5,898 bases of DNA, from NCBI GenBank assembly GCA_021774205.1, contig JAJFJI010000037.1, positions 1 through 5,898 of the forward strand, read 5' to 3'. Positions 1 to 5,721 of this stretch are shown in pieces. The stretch's first letter is position 1, and every line of letters begins with the position of its first letter. Made by a program: the position numbers and the translations under genes. Under the pieces are notes generated by a model. The model worked only from the letters and a program-made list of their open reading frames with translations. It searched no databases and had not been told where the DNA came from. Origin of the DNA: Nitrosomonas sp. (lineage in GTDB: Bacteria > Pseudomonadota > Gammaproteobacteria > Burkholderiales > Nitrosomonadaceae).

Positions 1-134
1 CCAGTCGGGTACCTGTTTGGATGATCCCTGCCGCAAGTATTGATACGGCGTTATGGTGTAAACGAATAACTAAGAAACATCGAATTTATTTATTTTGTAC
101 CTTATCAAACAAGCGTCTGCTGCCATTTCACGTA

Positions 135-162
135 TTGATGAAATATTCTAATTCATTATAAT
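135..162 (+). promoter_or_regulatory. Putative sigma70 promoter for the TIGR04073-type gene
   Basis: A TTGATG -35-like hexamer (135-140) is followed after 16 bp by a perfect TATAAT -10 hexamer (157-162). Transcription would be expected to start near 168-170, leaving only about 10 nt of leader before the ATG at 180. If the promoter is real, the alternative ATG at 168 would lie at or before the transcript start, which favours the ATG at 180. The region is AT-rich, so a chance match is possible; no activator site was recognised. Confidence 0.45.
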
Positions 163-169
163 TTCATAT

Positions 170-173
170 GGGA
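170..173 (+). promoter_or_regulatory. Ribosome binding site deciding the start at 180
   Basis: The GGGA core lies 6 nt before the ATG at 180, a usual Shine-Dalgarno distance. The in-frame upstream ATG at 168 has only AT-rich sequence before it. The site therefore selects 180 as the start. Confidence 0.5.
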
Positions 174-179
174 CTTTCT

Positions 180-542
180 ATGAACAATCTTTTTAGATTA
201 CTGTTGGTTACTTTTGTACTATTTACTTTTTCACCTCAGATGGCAATGGCGTACACTTATCCTACCAAAATTGGTGAAAAATTTGGGAATGGCCTTGCTA
301 ATGTGGTCACGGGTGTTGCGGAAATTCCCAAAACGATGATGGTCACAAGCAAGCGGGAAGGTGTGGCTTATGGGGTGACGGCTGGATTCTTTACCGGCAT
401 TGTGCATATGGTTGGGCGTACCTTAACGGGTGCTGTCGATATCGCAACATTTTTTGTGCCCACCACGCCGATTGTCAGACCACCTCTTATCTGGGACGAT
501 TTTAACAGAGAAACGACATATATCCCCTGGCGTATGCGTTGA
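180..542 (+). CDS. Exosortase system-associated protein, TIGR04073 family (secreted)
   Basis: This is a 120-residue protein from the ATG at 180, chosen over the ATG at 168 because of the GGGA site and the promoter position. Residues 1-24 form a signal peptide: a short positive start (Arg6), a hydrophobic core, and an Ala-Met-Ala cleavage site before Tyr25. The mature part is Gly/Ala/Val-rich. It has a KFGNGLANVVTGVAEIPK stretch (residues 34-51) and a second glycine-rich apolar stretch (about 61-94) ending FFVPTTP. This pattern is what I recognise as the TIGR04073 family, named for co-occurrence with exosortase/PEP-CTERM systems. Its molecular function is unknown, and it is not itself seen to carry a PEP-CTERM sorting tail. 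No exosortase or EPS gene lies in the window. The mature protein is probably periplasmic or outer-membrane associated (inference). It appears monocistronic, being followed by a 181 bp gap. Confidence 0.75.
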   Translation: MNNLFRLLLVTFVLFTFSPQMAMAYTYPTKIGEKFGNGLANVVTGVAEIPKTMMVTSKREGVAYGVTAGFFTGIVHMVGRTLTGAVDIATFFVPTTPIVRPPLIWDDFNRETTYIPWRMR

Positions 543-569
543 CAGTATTTTTCTCTATTACGTATTAAA

Positions 570-637
570 AAATGGGTTAAGATTTCATCGGCGAAAATGC
601 TGAGTTCCTGACTTTGTAATTGAAATCTGACCCATTT
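570..637. repeat. Long imperfect inverted repeat (REP/MITE-like palindrome)
   Basis: The left arm at 570-587 and the right arm at 621-637 are near-perfect reverse complements. Eight pairs (AAATGGGT with ACCCATTT) are followed by a T-G wobble, an A-T pair, a single bulged A at 580, and seven more pairs (GATTTCA with TGAAATC). A 33-nt loop lies between. There is no run of T directly after the right arm, so it is not a standard intrinsic terminator, although it may still stabilise the 3' end of the upstream transcript. Arms with a TGGGT-agATTTCA pattern resemble dispersed palindromic elements of proteobacterial genomes, including those linked to REP-associated tyrosine transposases. That family link is inference; only the palindrome is seen directly. 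Confidence 0.6.
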
Positions 638-723
638 CCCGTTTCGTTGCCTTATTTCTACTTTTAGTTAACGCTGTTTCTCTGCATTAAAGTTTACCAA
701 GCGGTTGTTTTTTTGAGAACAAT

Positions 724-2199
724 GTGATTGAAAAAGTAAAAAATCGTTTGATTACCGTTAGTGCTGCATTTGTCCTGATTGGTTGCGCACTGACGAATTC
801 TTCATTGCCTGTTACAGGAGATTCCGCTGTGCAGCTCTGTTTAGCATTTTATGGCGACCTGGACCAGGTTGTGGCTGAACAGGGTGTCACGCCATCACGT
901 CCGGAACGCATAGCAAGCTTTCCATACTTGCGAATGACACGATTCTTGGCCAGTTATAGTCAACAGAATCTAAGCGACGCAGCGTTAAAACACTGGTTGG
1001 CACATTTGGCCGCCGCTGACCAGCAGGCACGCACAATTGAATTGGCGTCACTGAAATCAACGGCTAAATCCAAGCTAAACGCTGATTATGGGTCTGATTT
1101 GATGGCAGTCGTGGAAGACTGCGCGCAAAAACTGGTGGCGAATGATCTTGCTAATCCAGAGCGCCTGACGTTGCTACGCAAACAGGCTGTCACTACGTCT
1201 GAGTATCGTTTGCTGAACCAGGTTCTGGGGTTTTATCCACTCACGAGAATCCCAGTCAGGCTAGGCATCAAACAGTACCATGAAAAAACATTGGCGGTTT
1301 TTGCGCAACCCCTGAAGGCATTGCCGGTGTATGGTCAGCTGCGCCGCTTTCATATTCCTCATCTCGATGCGATAAACCTACCTGGCAGGGTGGCGCGTGA
1401 CGCTTTGGGCATTCCGGCCCCCACAGTGTCACAATTGCAAGCATTGTTTGCTATCCACGTCCCGGTATGGGAGATCGACGTGGTAGACAACTATGACCTG
1501 CCTGGTAGGCCTGTCTGGCACGCTGACGGCAAACCTGACGTTGATTATTCCGAGGCGTTCATTTATCGCTACCCGTCCTATACGAATTGGCAAGGCCAGT
1601 CTTTGCTGCAGCTTAATTATCTGATCTGGTTTGCCGAGCGGCCACAAGAAAGTGCATTCGATATTTTTAGTGGCCGTCTGGACGGGCTTCTGTGGCGGGT
1701 GACTTTGAATACGGATGGTACCGTATTGATTTACGATAGCGCCCATGCTTGTGGTTGTTATCATTATTTTTTTCCGTCAGCAGCATTGGCGTTGCGTTCC
1801 AAGGCGCAGCAATTACCCGAACCGCCTTTGCTGCCGCAGCCAGCACCAGAACTGGCAGATGGACAAAGTTTAGTGATCCGGGTCTCTTCAGGTAACCATT
1901 ATATTCAGCGCTTGTATGTTGATACAGCTTCCGGCCAGCCTTTGCGTTGGCGAGAATATCAAGAACTGTATGCGACGCCGGTTGTTGGCGGTGGTCACCG
2001 TAGTTTATTTCGCGCCGATGGTCTGGTAGATGGCAGTGAGCGATCAGAGCGTTGGTTGCTGTGGCCAATGGGTGTTCCTTCGGCGGGTGCGATGCGAGAA
2101 CGTGGACGCCAGGCAACTGCCTTTTTAGGTCGACGCCACTTTGATGATGCAAAATTGCTCGACGACTTGTTTGAACCGGTTTCTGAACTTGTGCATTAA
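724..2199 (+). CDS. Predicted lipoprotein of unknown function with a HxCxCxH cluster
   Basis: This 491-residue protein begins at a GTG at 724; a weak GAG site lies 6 nt upstream. The N-terminus has positive residues (Lys4, Lys6, Arg8), a hydrophobic run (about 10-20) and a lipobox Leu-Ile-Gly-Cys ending at Cys21, so it should be a lipid-anchored envelope protein. The mature region starts with a helical part (about 35-165). A more structured part follows (about 200-350), rich in Trp, Tyr and Pro, including YRYPSYTNWQGQSLLQLNY (281-299) and IWFAERP (301-307). A compact cluster His341-Ala-Cys-Gly-Cys-Tyr-His347 follows IYDSA and could bind a metal or form a disulfide. The last 110 residues look beta-rich, with no transmembrane helix. 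I recognise it only as a conserved proteobacterial hypothetical and assign no enzymatic role. It is separated from both neighbours by gaps of 65 bp or more. Confidence 0.8.
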   Translation: MIEKVKNRLITVSAAFVLIGCALTNSSLPVTGDSAVQLCLAFYGDLDQVVAEQGVTPSRPERIASFPYLRMTRFLASYSQQNLSDAALKHWLAHLAAADQQARTIELASLKSTAKSKLNADYGSDLMAVVEDCAQKLVANDLANPERLTLLRKQAVTTSEYRLLNQVLGFYPLTRIPVRLGIKQYHEKTLAVFAQPLKALPVYGQLRRFHIPHLDAINLPGRVARDALGIPAPTVSQLQALFAIHVPVWEIDVVDNYDLPGRPVWHADGKPDVDYSEAFIYRYPSYTNWQGQSLLQLNYLIWFAERPQESAFDIFSGRLDGLLWRVTLNTDGTVLIYDSAHACGCYHYFFPSAALALRSKAQQLPEPPLLPQPAPELADGQSLVIRVSSGNHYIQRLYVDTASGQPLRWREYQELYATPVVGGGHRSLFRADGLVDGSERSERWLLWPMGVPSAGAMRERGRQATAFLGRRHFDDAKLLDDLFEPVSELVH

Positions 2200-2264
2200 A
2201 GGGAGTATTATCTAGAGCGGATTAAAAAAGTGAATACCCAGATAAAACGATAGGGGGCACGGTA

Positions 2265-3164
2265 ATGAAAATTCTGATCACTGGTGGAACTGGCTTTATC
2301 GGGCAAACATTATGCCCAGCACTTCTTGCGGCAGGCCATTCGCTCACTGTCTTGAGCCGAACACCGGATAAAGTTGTTAAAATCTTCGGTAATCAAGCTA
2401 TCCCAATTAACGCCTTGCAAGCGCTGTCGGATTCAGATCATTTTGATGCCATTATCAATCTTGCTGGTGCGCCCATTTTTGGGGGCAGATGGACCGATAA
2501 ACGCAAACAGACTCTCCGTCACAGCCGTATTGATATAACGCAAGGGCTGGTTGATTTTATTGCCCGTGCAGAAAGAAAGCCCAGCGTATTTCTCAGTGGC
2601 TCGGCAATTGGTTTCTATGGTGATCAGGGCGATACTATTGTTGATGAGACTTCATCGGGTCATGATGAATTTGGTCGTCAGCTCTGCGTTGAATGGGAGC
2701 AACAAGCTGAAAAAGCAAAAGTATATGATGTCAGAGTTTGTTTGCTGCGTACCGGACTGGTTGTTGGGAAACAAGGTGGTTTTTTACAACCGATGTTATT
2801 ACCGTTTAAGCTGGGTTTTGGGGGTCGGCTTGGTTCCGGAAACCAATGGATGTCCTGGATACATATAGATGATCATGTTGCGATTTGTCAGGCACTACTT
2901 GAAGATTCCAATTTAGAAGGGAAATTCAATCTGACAGCGTCTAATCCAGTGACCAATCAAATATTTTCCAAAACATTGGCTGGATTACTTAATCGCCCTG
3001 CGCTTTTACCTGCACCGGCATGGGTTTTAAAGCTTATCCTAGGTGAAATGTCAGAACTGTTAATTGGCGGTCAGCGTGTTATTCCCAAACGAATTCTAGA
3101 GACGGGGTTCCAGTTTAAATTTGCTGATTTGGATGATGCATTGAAGGATGTTTTGAGAACCTGA
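2265..3164 (+). CDS. yfcH: TIGR01777 family NAD(P)-binding epimerase (YfcH-like, extended-SDR)
   Basis: This 299-residue protein matches the usual length of the YfcH/TIGR01777 family (about 300). The ATG at 2265 has an AGGGGG site 7 nt upstream. The Rossmann nucleotide-binding loop GGTGFIG is at residues 7-13, and NLAGAPI (65-71) begins the next conserved strand. Also present are SGSAIGFYG (111-119), LLRTGLVVG (160-168) and the family signature GSGNQWMSWIHIDD (190-203). The C-terminal DUF1731-type domain (about 248-297) shows LGEMSELLIGGQRVIPKR (259-276). The protein should be cytosolic, with no signal peptide. The substrate is unknown; homologues are called epimerases or, in cyanobacteria and plants, SulA-like division factors. 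No link to the hydrogenase is evident apart from sharing its strand. The gene is more AT-rich than the operon downstream. Confidence 0.92.
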   Translation: MKILITGGTGFIGQTLCPALLAAGHSLTVLSRTPDKVVKIFGNQAIPINALQALSDSDHFDAIINLAGAPIFGGRWTDKRKQTLRHSRIDITQGLVDFIARAERKPSVFLSGSAIGFYGDQGDTIVDETSSGHDEFGRQLCVEWEQQAEKAKVYDVRVCLLRTGLVVGKQGGFLQPMLLPFKLGFGGRLGSGNQWMSWIHIDDHVAICQALLEDSNLEGKFNLTASNPVTNQIFSKTLAGLLNRPALLPAPAWVLKLILGEMSELLIGGQRVIPKRILETGFQFKFADLDDALKDVLRT

Positions 3165-3177
3165 AAGAAGGGCCAAA

Positions 3178-3230
3178 ATGGCCATCTGGGGATGACTATG
3201 TCGAACTCATCAGTGTGGTTGTATCTATGA
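3178..3230 (+). other. Two tiny overlapping leader ORFs before the hydrogenase operon
   Basis: An ATG at 3178 opens a 5-codon frame (MAIWG) ending at TGA 3193-3195. A GAAGG-type ribosome site stands about 6 nt before it. That stop overlaps an ATG at 3192 (ATGA), which opens a 12-codon frame (MTMSNSSVWLYL) ending at TGA 3228-3230. This stop in turn overlaps the ATG at 3227 of the beta subunit (ATGA again). The beta ATG has no ribosome site of its own, so ribosomes might reach it by translational coupling through these frames. They may equally be chance; nothing else shows they are translated. A short GGCCA/TGGCC palindrome (3171-3183) covers the first ATG. Confidence 0.3.
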
Positions 3231-4399
3231 TCAGCAAAAATGAATCTTTTCCCGATGCTTTGTCTGCGGAGAAAAAAGTGGTGTTCGTGGCCAGAAAAGA
3301 TTTACCGGCTTTGTTTGATTCATTGTGGACAAATGGTTTTCGAATTCTCGGCCCCACCCTGGGAGAAGGGGCTATCGTCTATGATGAATTGAACGGGATC
3401 GGTGACCTTCCAATAGGCTGGACTGATGAACAGGAAGGCGCCACCTATCGTCTGAAAAAACGTGATGACGAGGCCCTTTTCGGTTATAACGTAGGACCTC
3501 ACGCTTGGAAAAAATTTCTTTTTCCTCCCAAGCATCGTTTGTGGTCGGCAGAAGCCTCCAACGGCCTGAAGATCACCGAAGAAAAGCAAGCGACACAAAA
3601 ATACGCCTTGTTCGGGGTTAAAGCGTGTGAACTGAAAGCCATCCTGATTCAAGATAAAGTTTTTCTTGGAGGAGAGCACGTGGATCCGGTTTACCAAGCC
3701 CGCCGTGAAGACGCGTTGCTCATTGCCGTTAACTGCACGCAAGCTGGAAAAACCTGCTTCTGCGTATCGATGGATGCAGGACCGCGAGCGGAATCTGGTT
3801 TCGATCTCTGTCTCACCGAAATATTGAAGGAAGGGGAGCATTATTTCATCGTGGAAATTGGCAGTGCACAGGGAGCCGAGATTATGGCCAACGTTCCCCA
3901 TAGTTACGAAACCGGGGAGGCAGAAAAAACCATCCAGACCATCACGGCAAAAACTGCGAAACAAATGGGCCGCGTCATGGATACGGAAAATATTCAATCT
4001 CTTTTGCAGGATAATTTCGATCATCCTCGATGGGATGACGTTGCCAGCCGTTGCCTGACCTGCGCTAACTGTACGATGGCATGTCCCACCTGTTTTTGTT
4101 CGACAGTAGAAGATGTGACCGACATCACCGGAAACCATGCCGAACGCTGGCGGCAATGGGATTCGTGTTTCACTATGGATTTCACTTACATGAACCATGG
4201 ACATGCAAGAGCTTCTGCGAAATCGCGTTACCGACAATGGATGACCCACAAATTATCCGCCTGGTTCGACCAGTTCGGCACCTCAGGTTGCGTGGGGTGT
4301 GGTCGGTGCATCACCTGGTGTCCGGTGGCCATTGACATCACCGAGGAAGTGAGCGCCATTCGGGAAAGTCAAACCGCGGCTAAGCCTACGTCATCGTAA
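3227..4399 (+). CDS. hydB: Group 3b [NiFe] hydrogenase (sulfhydrogenase) beta subunit, 4Fe-4S dicluster
   Basis: This is the 390-residue cytosolic iron-sulfur subunit expected to wire the delta subunit to the gamma flavin subunit. Numbering is from the ATG at 3227; an in-frame GTG at 3215 would add four residues, and neither start has a clear ribosome site. The N-terminal half carries GVKACEL (130-136) and a cysteine set Cys170, Cys177, Cys179 in an NC-x6-CFC arrangement. The C-terminal half has two full ferredoxin motifs: Cys276-x2-Cys279-x2-Cys282-x3-Cys286-Pro and Cys355-x2-Cys358-x2-Cys361-x3-Cys365-Pro. These predict two [4Fe-4S] clusters. Extra cysteines lie at 289, 291 and 314. The closest families are archaeal HydB and sulfite reductase AsrA; the hydrogenase small subunit downstream decides for hydrogenase. 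It is the first gene of the operon. The symbol follows the Pyrococcus naming. Confidence 0.9.
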   Translation: MISKNESFPDALSAEKKVVFVARKDLPALFDSLWTNGFRILGPTLGEGAIVYDELNGIGDLPIGWTDEQEGATYRLKKRDDEALFGYNVGPHAWKKFLFPPKHRLWSAEASNGLKITEEKQATQKYALFGVKACELKAILIQDKVFLGGEHVDPVYQARREDALLIAVNCTQAGKTCFCVSMDAGPRAESGFDLCLTEILKEGEHYFIVEIGSAQGAEIMANVPHSYETGEAEKTIQTITAKTAKQMGRVMDTENIQSLLQDNFDHPRWDDVASRCLTCANCTMACPTCFCSTVEDVTDITGNHAERWRQWDSCFTMDFTYMNHGHARASAKSRYRQWMTHKLSAWFDQFGTSGCVGCGRCITWCPVAIDITEEVSAIRESQTAAKPTSS

Positions 4400-4400
4400 A

Positions 4401-4405
4401 GGAGG
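4401..4405 (+). promoter_or_regulatory. Strong ribosome binding site (GGAGG)
   Basis: A perfect GGAGG stands directly after the beta-subunit stop and 4 nt before the ATG at 4410. It is the strongest such site in the window and fixes the start of the cyclic-nucleotide-fold gene, suggesting that protein is made efficiently. Confidence 0.7.
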
Positions 4406-4409
4406 AAAA

Positions 4410-4871
4410 ATGGAATCGCTGGAGAAAATTCTGGTCCAACACCCGTTCCTCAAGAACCTGGAGCAGAAATACGTGCAATTGATAGTCGGTTGTGCCTCCA
4501 ATGTTCGGTTTGATTCCGGGACCTTTATCTATCGCGAAGGAGAAGACGCCAACTATTTCTACATCCTCCGGACAGGGAAAGTGGCGCTTGAAATTCACGA
4601 CAGTGGTCGTGAGACCATCACCATCGAAACCTTGGGCGAAGGTGATGTCCTCGGCTGGGCGTGGTTAGTGCCTCCCTATCGCCGGCATGCCGATGCGCAT
4701 GCCCTGGAATTGACTCGCGCCATCGCGCTGGATGGAAAGTGTTTGCGGGATAAATGCCGGGACGACCATAATCTGGGTTACGAACTCATGATGCGTATTG
4801 TGCCGCTCATCACCCACCAGCTGCAGGCGACGCAACTTCAGTTGATGGATGTGTACGGCGTAAAAAAATAG
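4410..4871 (+). CDS. Stand-alone cyclic-nucleotide-binding-fold protein in the hydrogenase operon
   Basis: This 153-residue protein is a single Crp-type cyclic nucleotide-binding (CNB) domain. A short N-terminal helix pair (1-30) contains HPFLKNL. The beta roll follows with FDSGTFIYREGEDANYFYIL (34-53) and RTGKVAL (54-60), then GEGDVLGW (76-83). A long C-terminal helix region (about 120-148) could mediate dimerisation. No helix-turn-helix follows, so it should not be a DNA-binding regulator. At the phosphate-binding cassette the usual Gly-Glu-Leu is replaced by Gly82-Trp83-Ala84-Trp85, followed by PPYRRHADA (88-96). The acidic residue that contacts the ribose in cAMP binders is therefore missing. 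It lies 10 nt from the genes on both sides, so it is almost certainly co-transcribed with the hydrogenase. A ligand-sensing or assembly role at the complex is plausible but unproven. It is annotated in some genomes as a Crp/Fnr regulator, which the missing HTH argues against. Confidence 0.88.
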   Translation: MESLEKILVQHPFLKNLEQKYVQLIVGCASNVRFDSGTFIYREGEDANYFYILRTGKVALEIHDSGRETITIETLGEGDVLGWAWLVPPYRRHADAHALELTRAIALDGKCLRDKCRDDHNLGYELMMRIVPLITHQLQATQLQLMDVYGVKK

Positions 4872-4881
4872 AGAGGGCTCT

Positions 4882-5721
4882 GTGTCTGAATCACTCGCAA
4901 ATCCCTTGCTTCCGGCCCCGTACCGGGTGCTGCGAAACAAACGAAATACGCATGATGTCTTTACACTAGACGTGGAGCCGGTCAAGAGAGGGAATTCTAC
5001 TCTTTTTTCACCAGGGCAGTTCAACATGCTCTATATTTTTGGCAAAGGTGATGCTGCTATTTCCATTAGCGGTGATCCAACCAAAGAACAACCACTCCGG
5101 CACACTATCAGAAGAGCCGGGGTGGTGACACAGGCGCTGGAACAGGTAAAACCAGGTGGAGTGCTCGGGATTCGCGGACCTTTTGGTGTCCCCTGGCCGG
5201 TCAAGGAAGCCGAGGGCCAGGATGTGTTGCTTGTGGCTGGCGGAATCGGTCTGGCTCCGTTGCGTCCAGCAATGTACACCCTGTTGGCCAATCGCGACAA
5301 GTACGGCAGAATCGCTCTTTTTTATGGCGCGCGGACTCCTGAGGATCTTCTCTATCTTTCTGATCTGGAACAGTGGCGAGGCCGCTTTGATCTGCAGGTT
5401 TGTGTCTCAGTGGATACCGCCAAACGCAACTGGATGGGAGATGTGGGCGTTGTTACTAAATTGATTTCCAAGGCCTCCTTCGATCCTTTGAACACGGTCG
5501 CCCTGGTCTGCGGACCGGAGATCATGATGCGGTTCAGCGTTCAGGAATTGAAAAAAAATGAAATCAAATCCGGCAATATTTTTCTGTCTATGGAACGCAA
5601 CATGAAATGTGCGGTGGGTTTTTGTGGCCACTGTCAGTATGGGCCGCATTTTATTTGTAAGGACGGCCCGGTGTTTCGCTACGACCAGGTGCAGTCGCTT
5701 CTGGGAAAACGGGAGGTGTAA
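4882..5721 (+). CDS. hydG: Group 3b [NiFe] hydrogenase gamma subunit, FAD/NAD(P)-binding with [2Fe-2S]
   Basis: This 279-residue cytosolic subunit exchanges hydride with NADP(H). It starts at a GTG at 4882 with a GAGAGG site about 5 nt upstream. An FAD-binding barrel comes first (about 12-105), with SPGQFNML (43-50) and a PLRHTIRRAG segment (71-80) in place of the common RxYS. A ferredoxin reductase-type NAD(P)-binding domain follows (about 112-230), with GGIGLAPLRPA (120-130), FYGARTPEDLLY (147-158) and CGPEIMM (210-216). The C-terminus holds a [2Fe-2S] motif Cys243-x4-Cys248-x2-Cys251-x7-Cys259. This domain order is that of sulfhydrogenase gamma, AsrB and dihydroorotate dehydrogenase electron-transfer (PyrK) subunits; the operon identifies it as the hydrogenase form. 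It abuts the next gene with no gap. The symbol follows Pyrococcus hydG and is not the [FeFe]-hydrogenase maturase of the same name. Confidence 0.92.
   Translation: MSESLANPLLPAPYRVLRNKRNTHDVFTLDVEPVKRGNSTLFSPGQFNMLYIFGKGDAAISISGDPTKEQPLRHTIRRAGVVTQALEQVKPGGVLGIRGPFGVPWPVKEAEGQDVLLVAGGIGLAPLRPAMYTLLANRDKYGRIALFYGARTPEDLLYLSDLEQWRGRFDLQVCVSVDTAKRNWMGDVGVVTKLISKASFDPLNTVALVCGPEIMMRFSVQELKKNEIKSGNIFLSMERNMKCAVGFCGHCQYGPHFICKDGPVFRYDQVQSLLGKREV

Noticed and set aside
3..161. A frame open from the left edge to the TAA at 159-161 (52 codons)
   Set aside because: The translation is rich in Lys, Arg, Cys and Trp with no recognisable motif, and it runs through the AT-rich promoter region. The other forward frames close early (TGA at 22 and 41), so any real upstream gene probably ends in one of those; none can be identified from so few residues.
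670..714. Hairpin AACGCT / AGCGGTT followed by seven T, resembling an intrinsic terminator
   Set aside because: The stem is only six pairs with a bulged G and a 24-nt loop, and the T-run falls 9 nt before the start codon of the lipoprotein gene, where a terminator would be out of place.
1667..2152. Minus-strand open frame (161 codons) opposite the lipoprotein gene
   Set aside because: It has no domain or convincing ribosome site and is fully inside the plus-strand gene, whose signal peptide and lipobox support that frame.
3220..3234. FNR- or CRP-like half sites (TTGTA ... TGATCA) around the hydrogenase start
   Set aside because: The half-site spacing is wrong for FNR and the TGTGA/TCACA cores of CRP are missing; the match also overlaps the start codon with no promoter in a sensible position.
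3320..4249. Long open frame on the minus strand opposite the beta subunit (309 codons)
   Set aside because: It lies antisense to a gene with two clear ferredoxin motifs, and its translation shows no recognisable domain; it is a shadow of the real coding frame.
3227..5721. Anaerobic sulfite reductase (asrAB) instead of hydrogenase
   Set aside because: Beta and gamma resemble AsrA and AsrB, but the next gene is a hydrogenase small-subunit relative with the N-terminal CxxC, not a siroheme AsrC.
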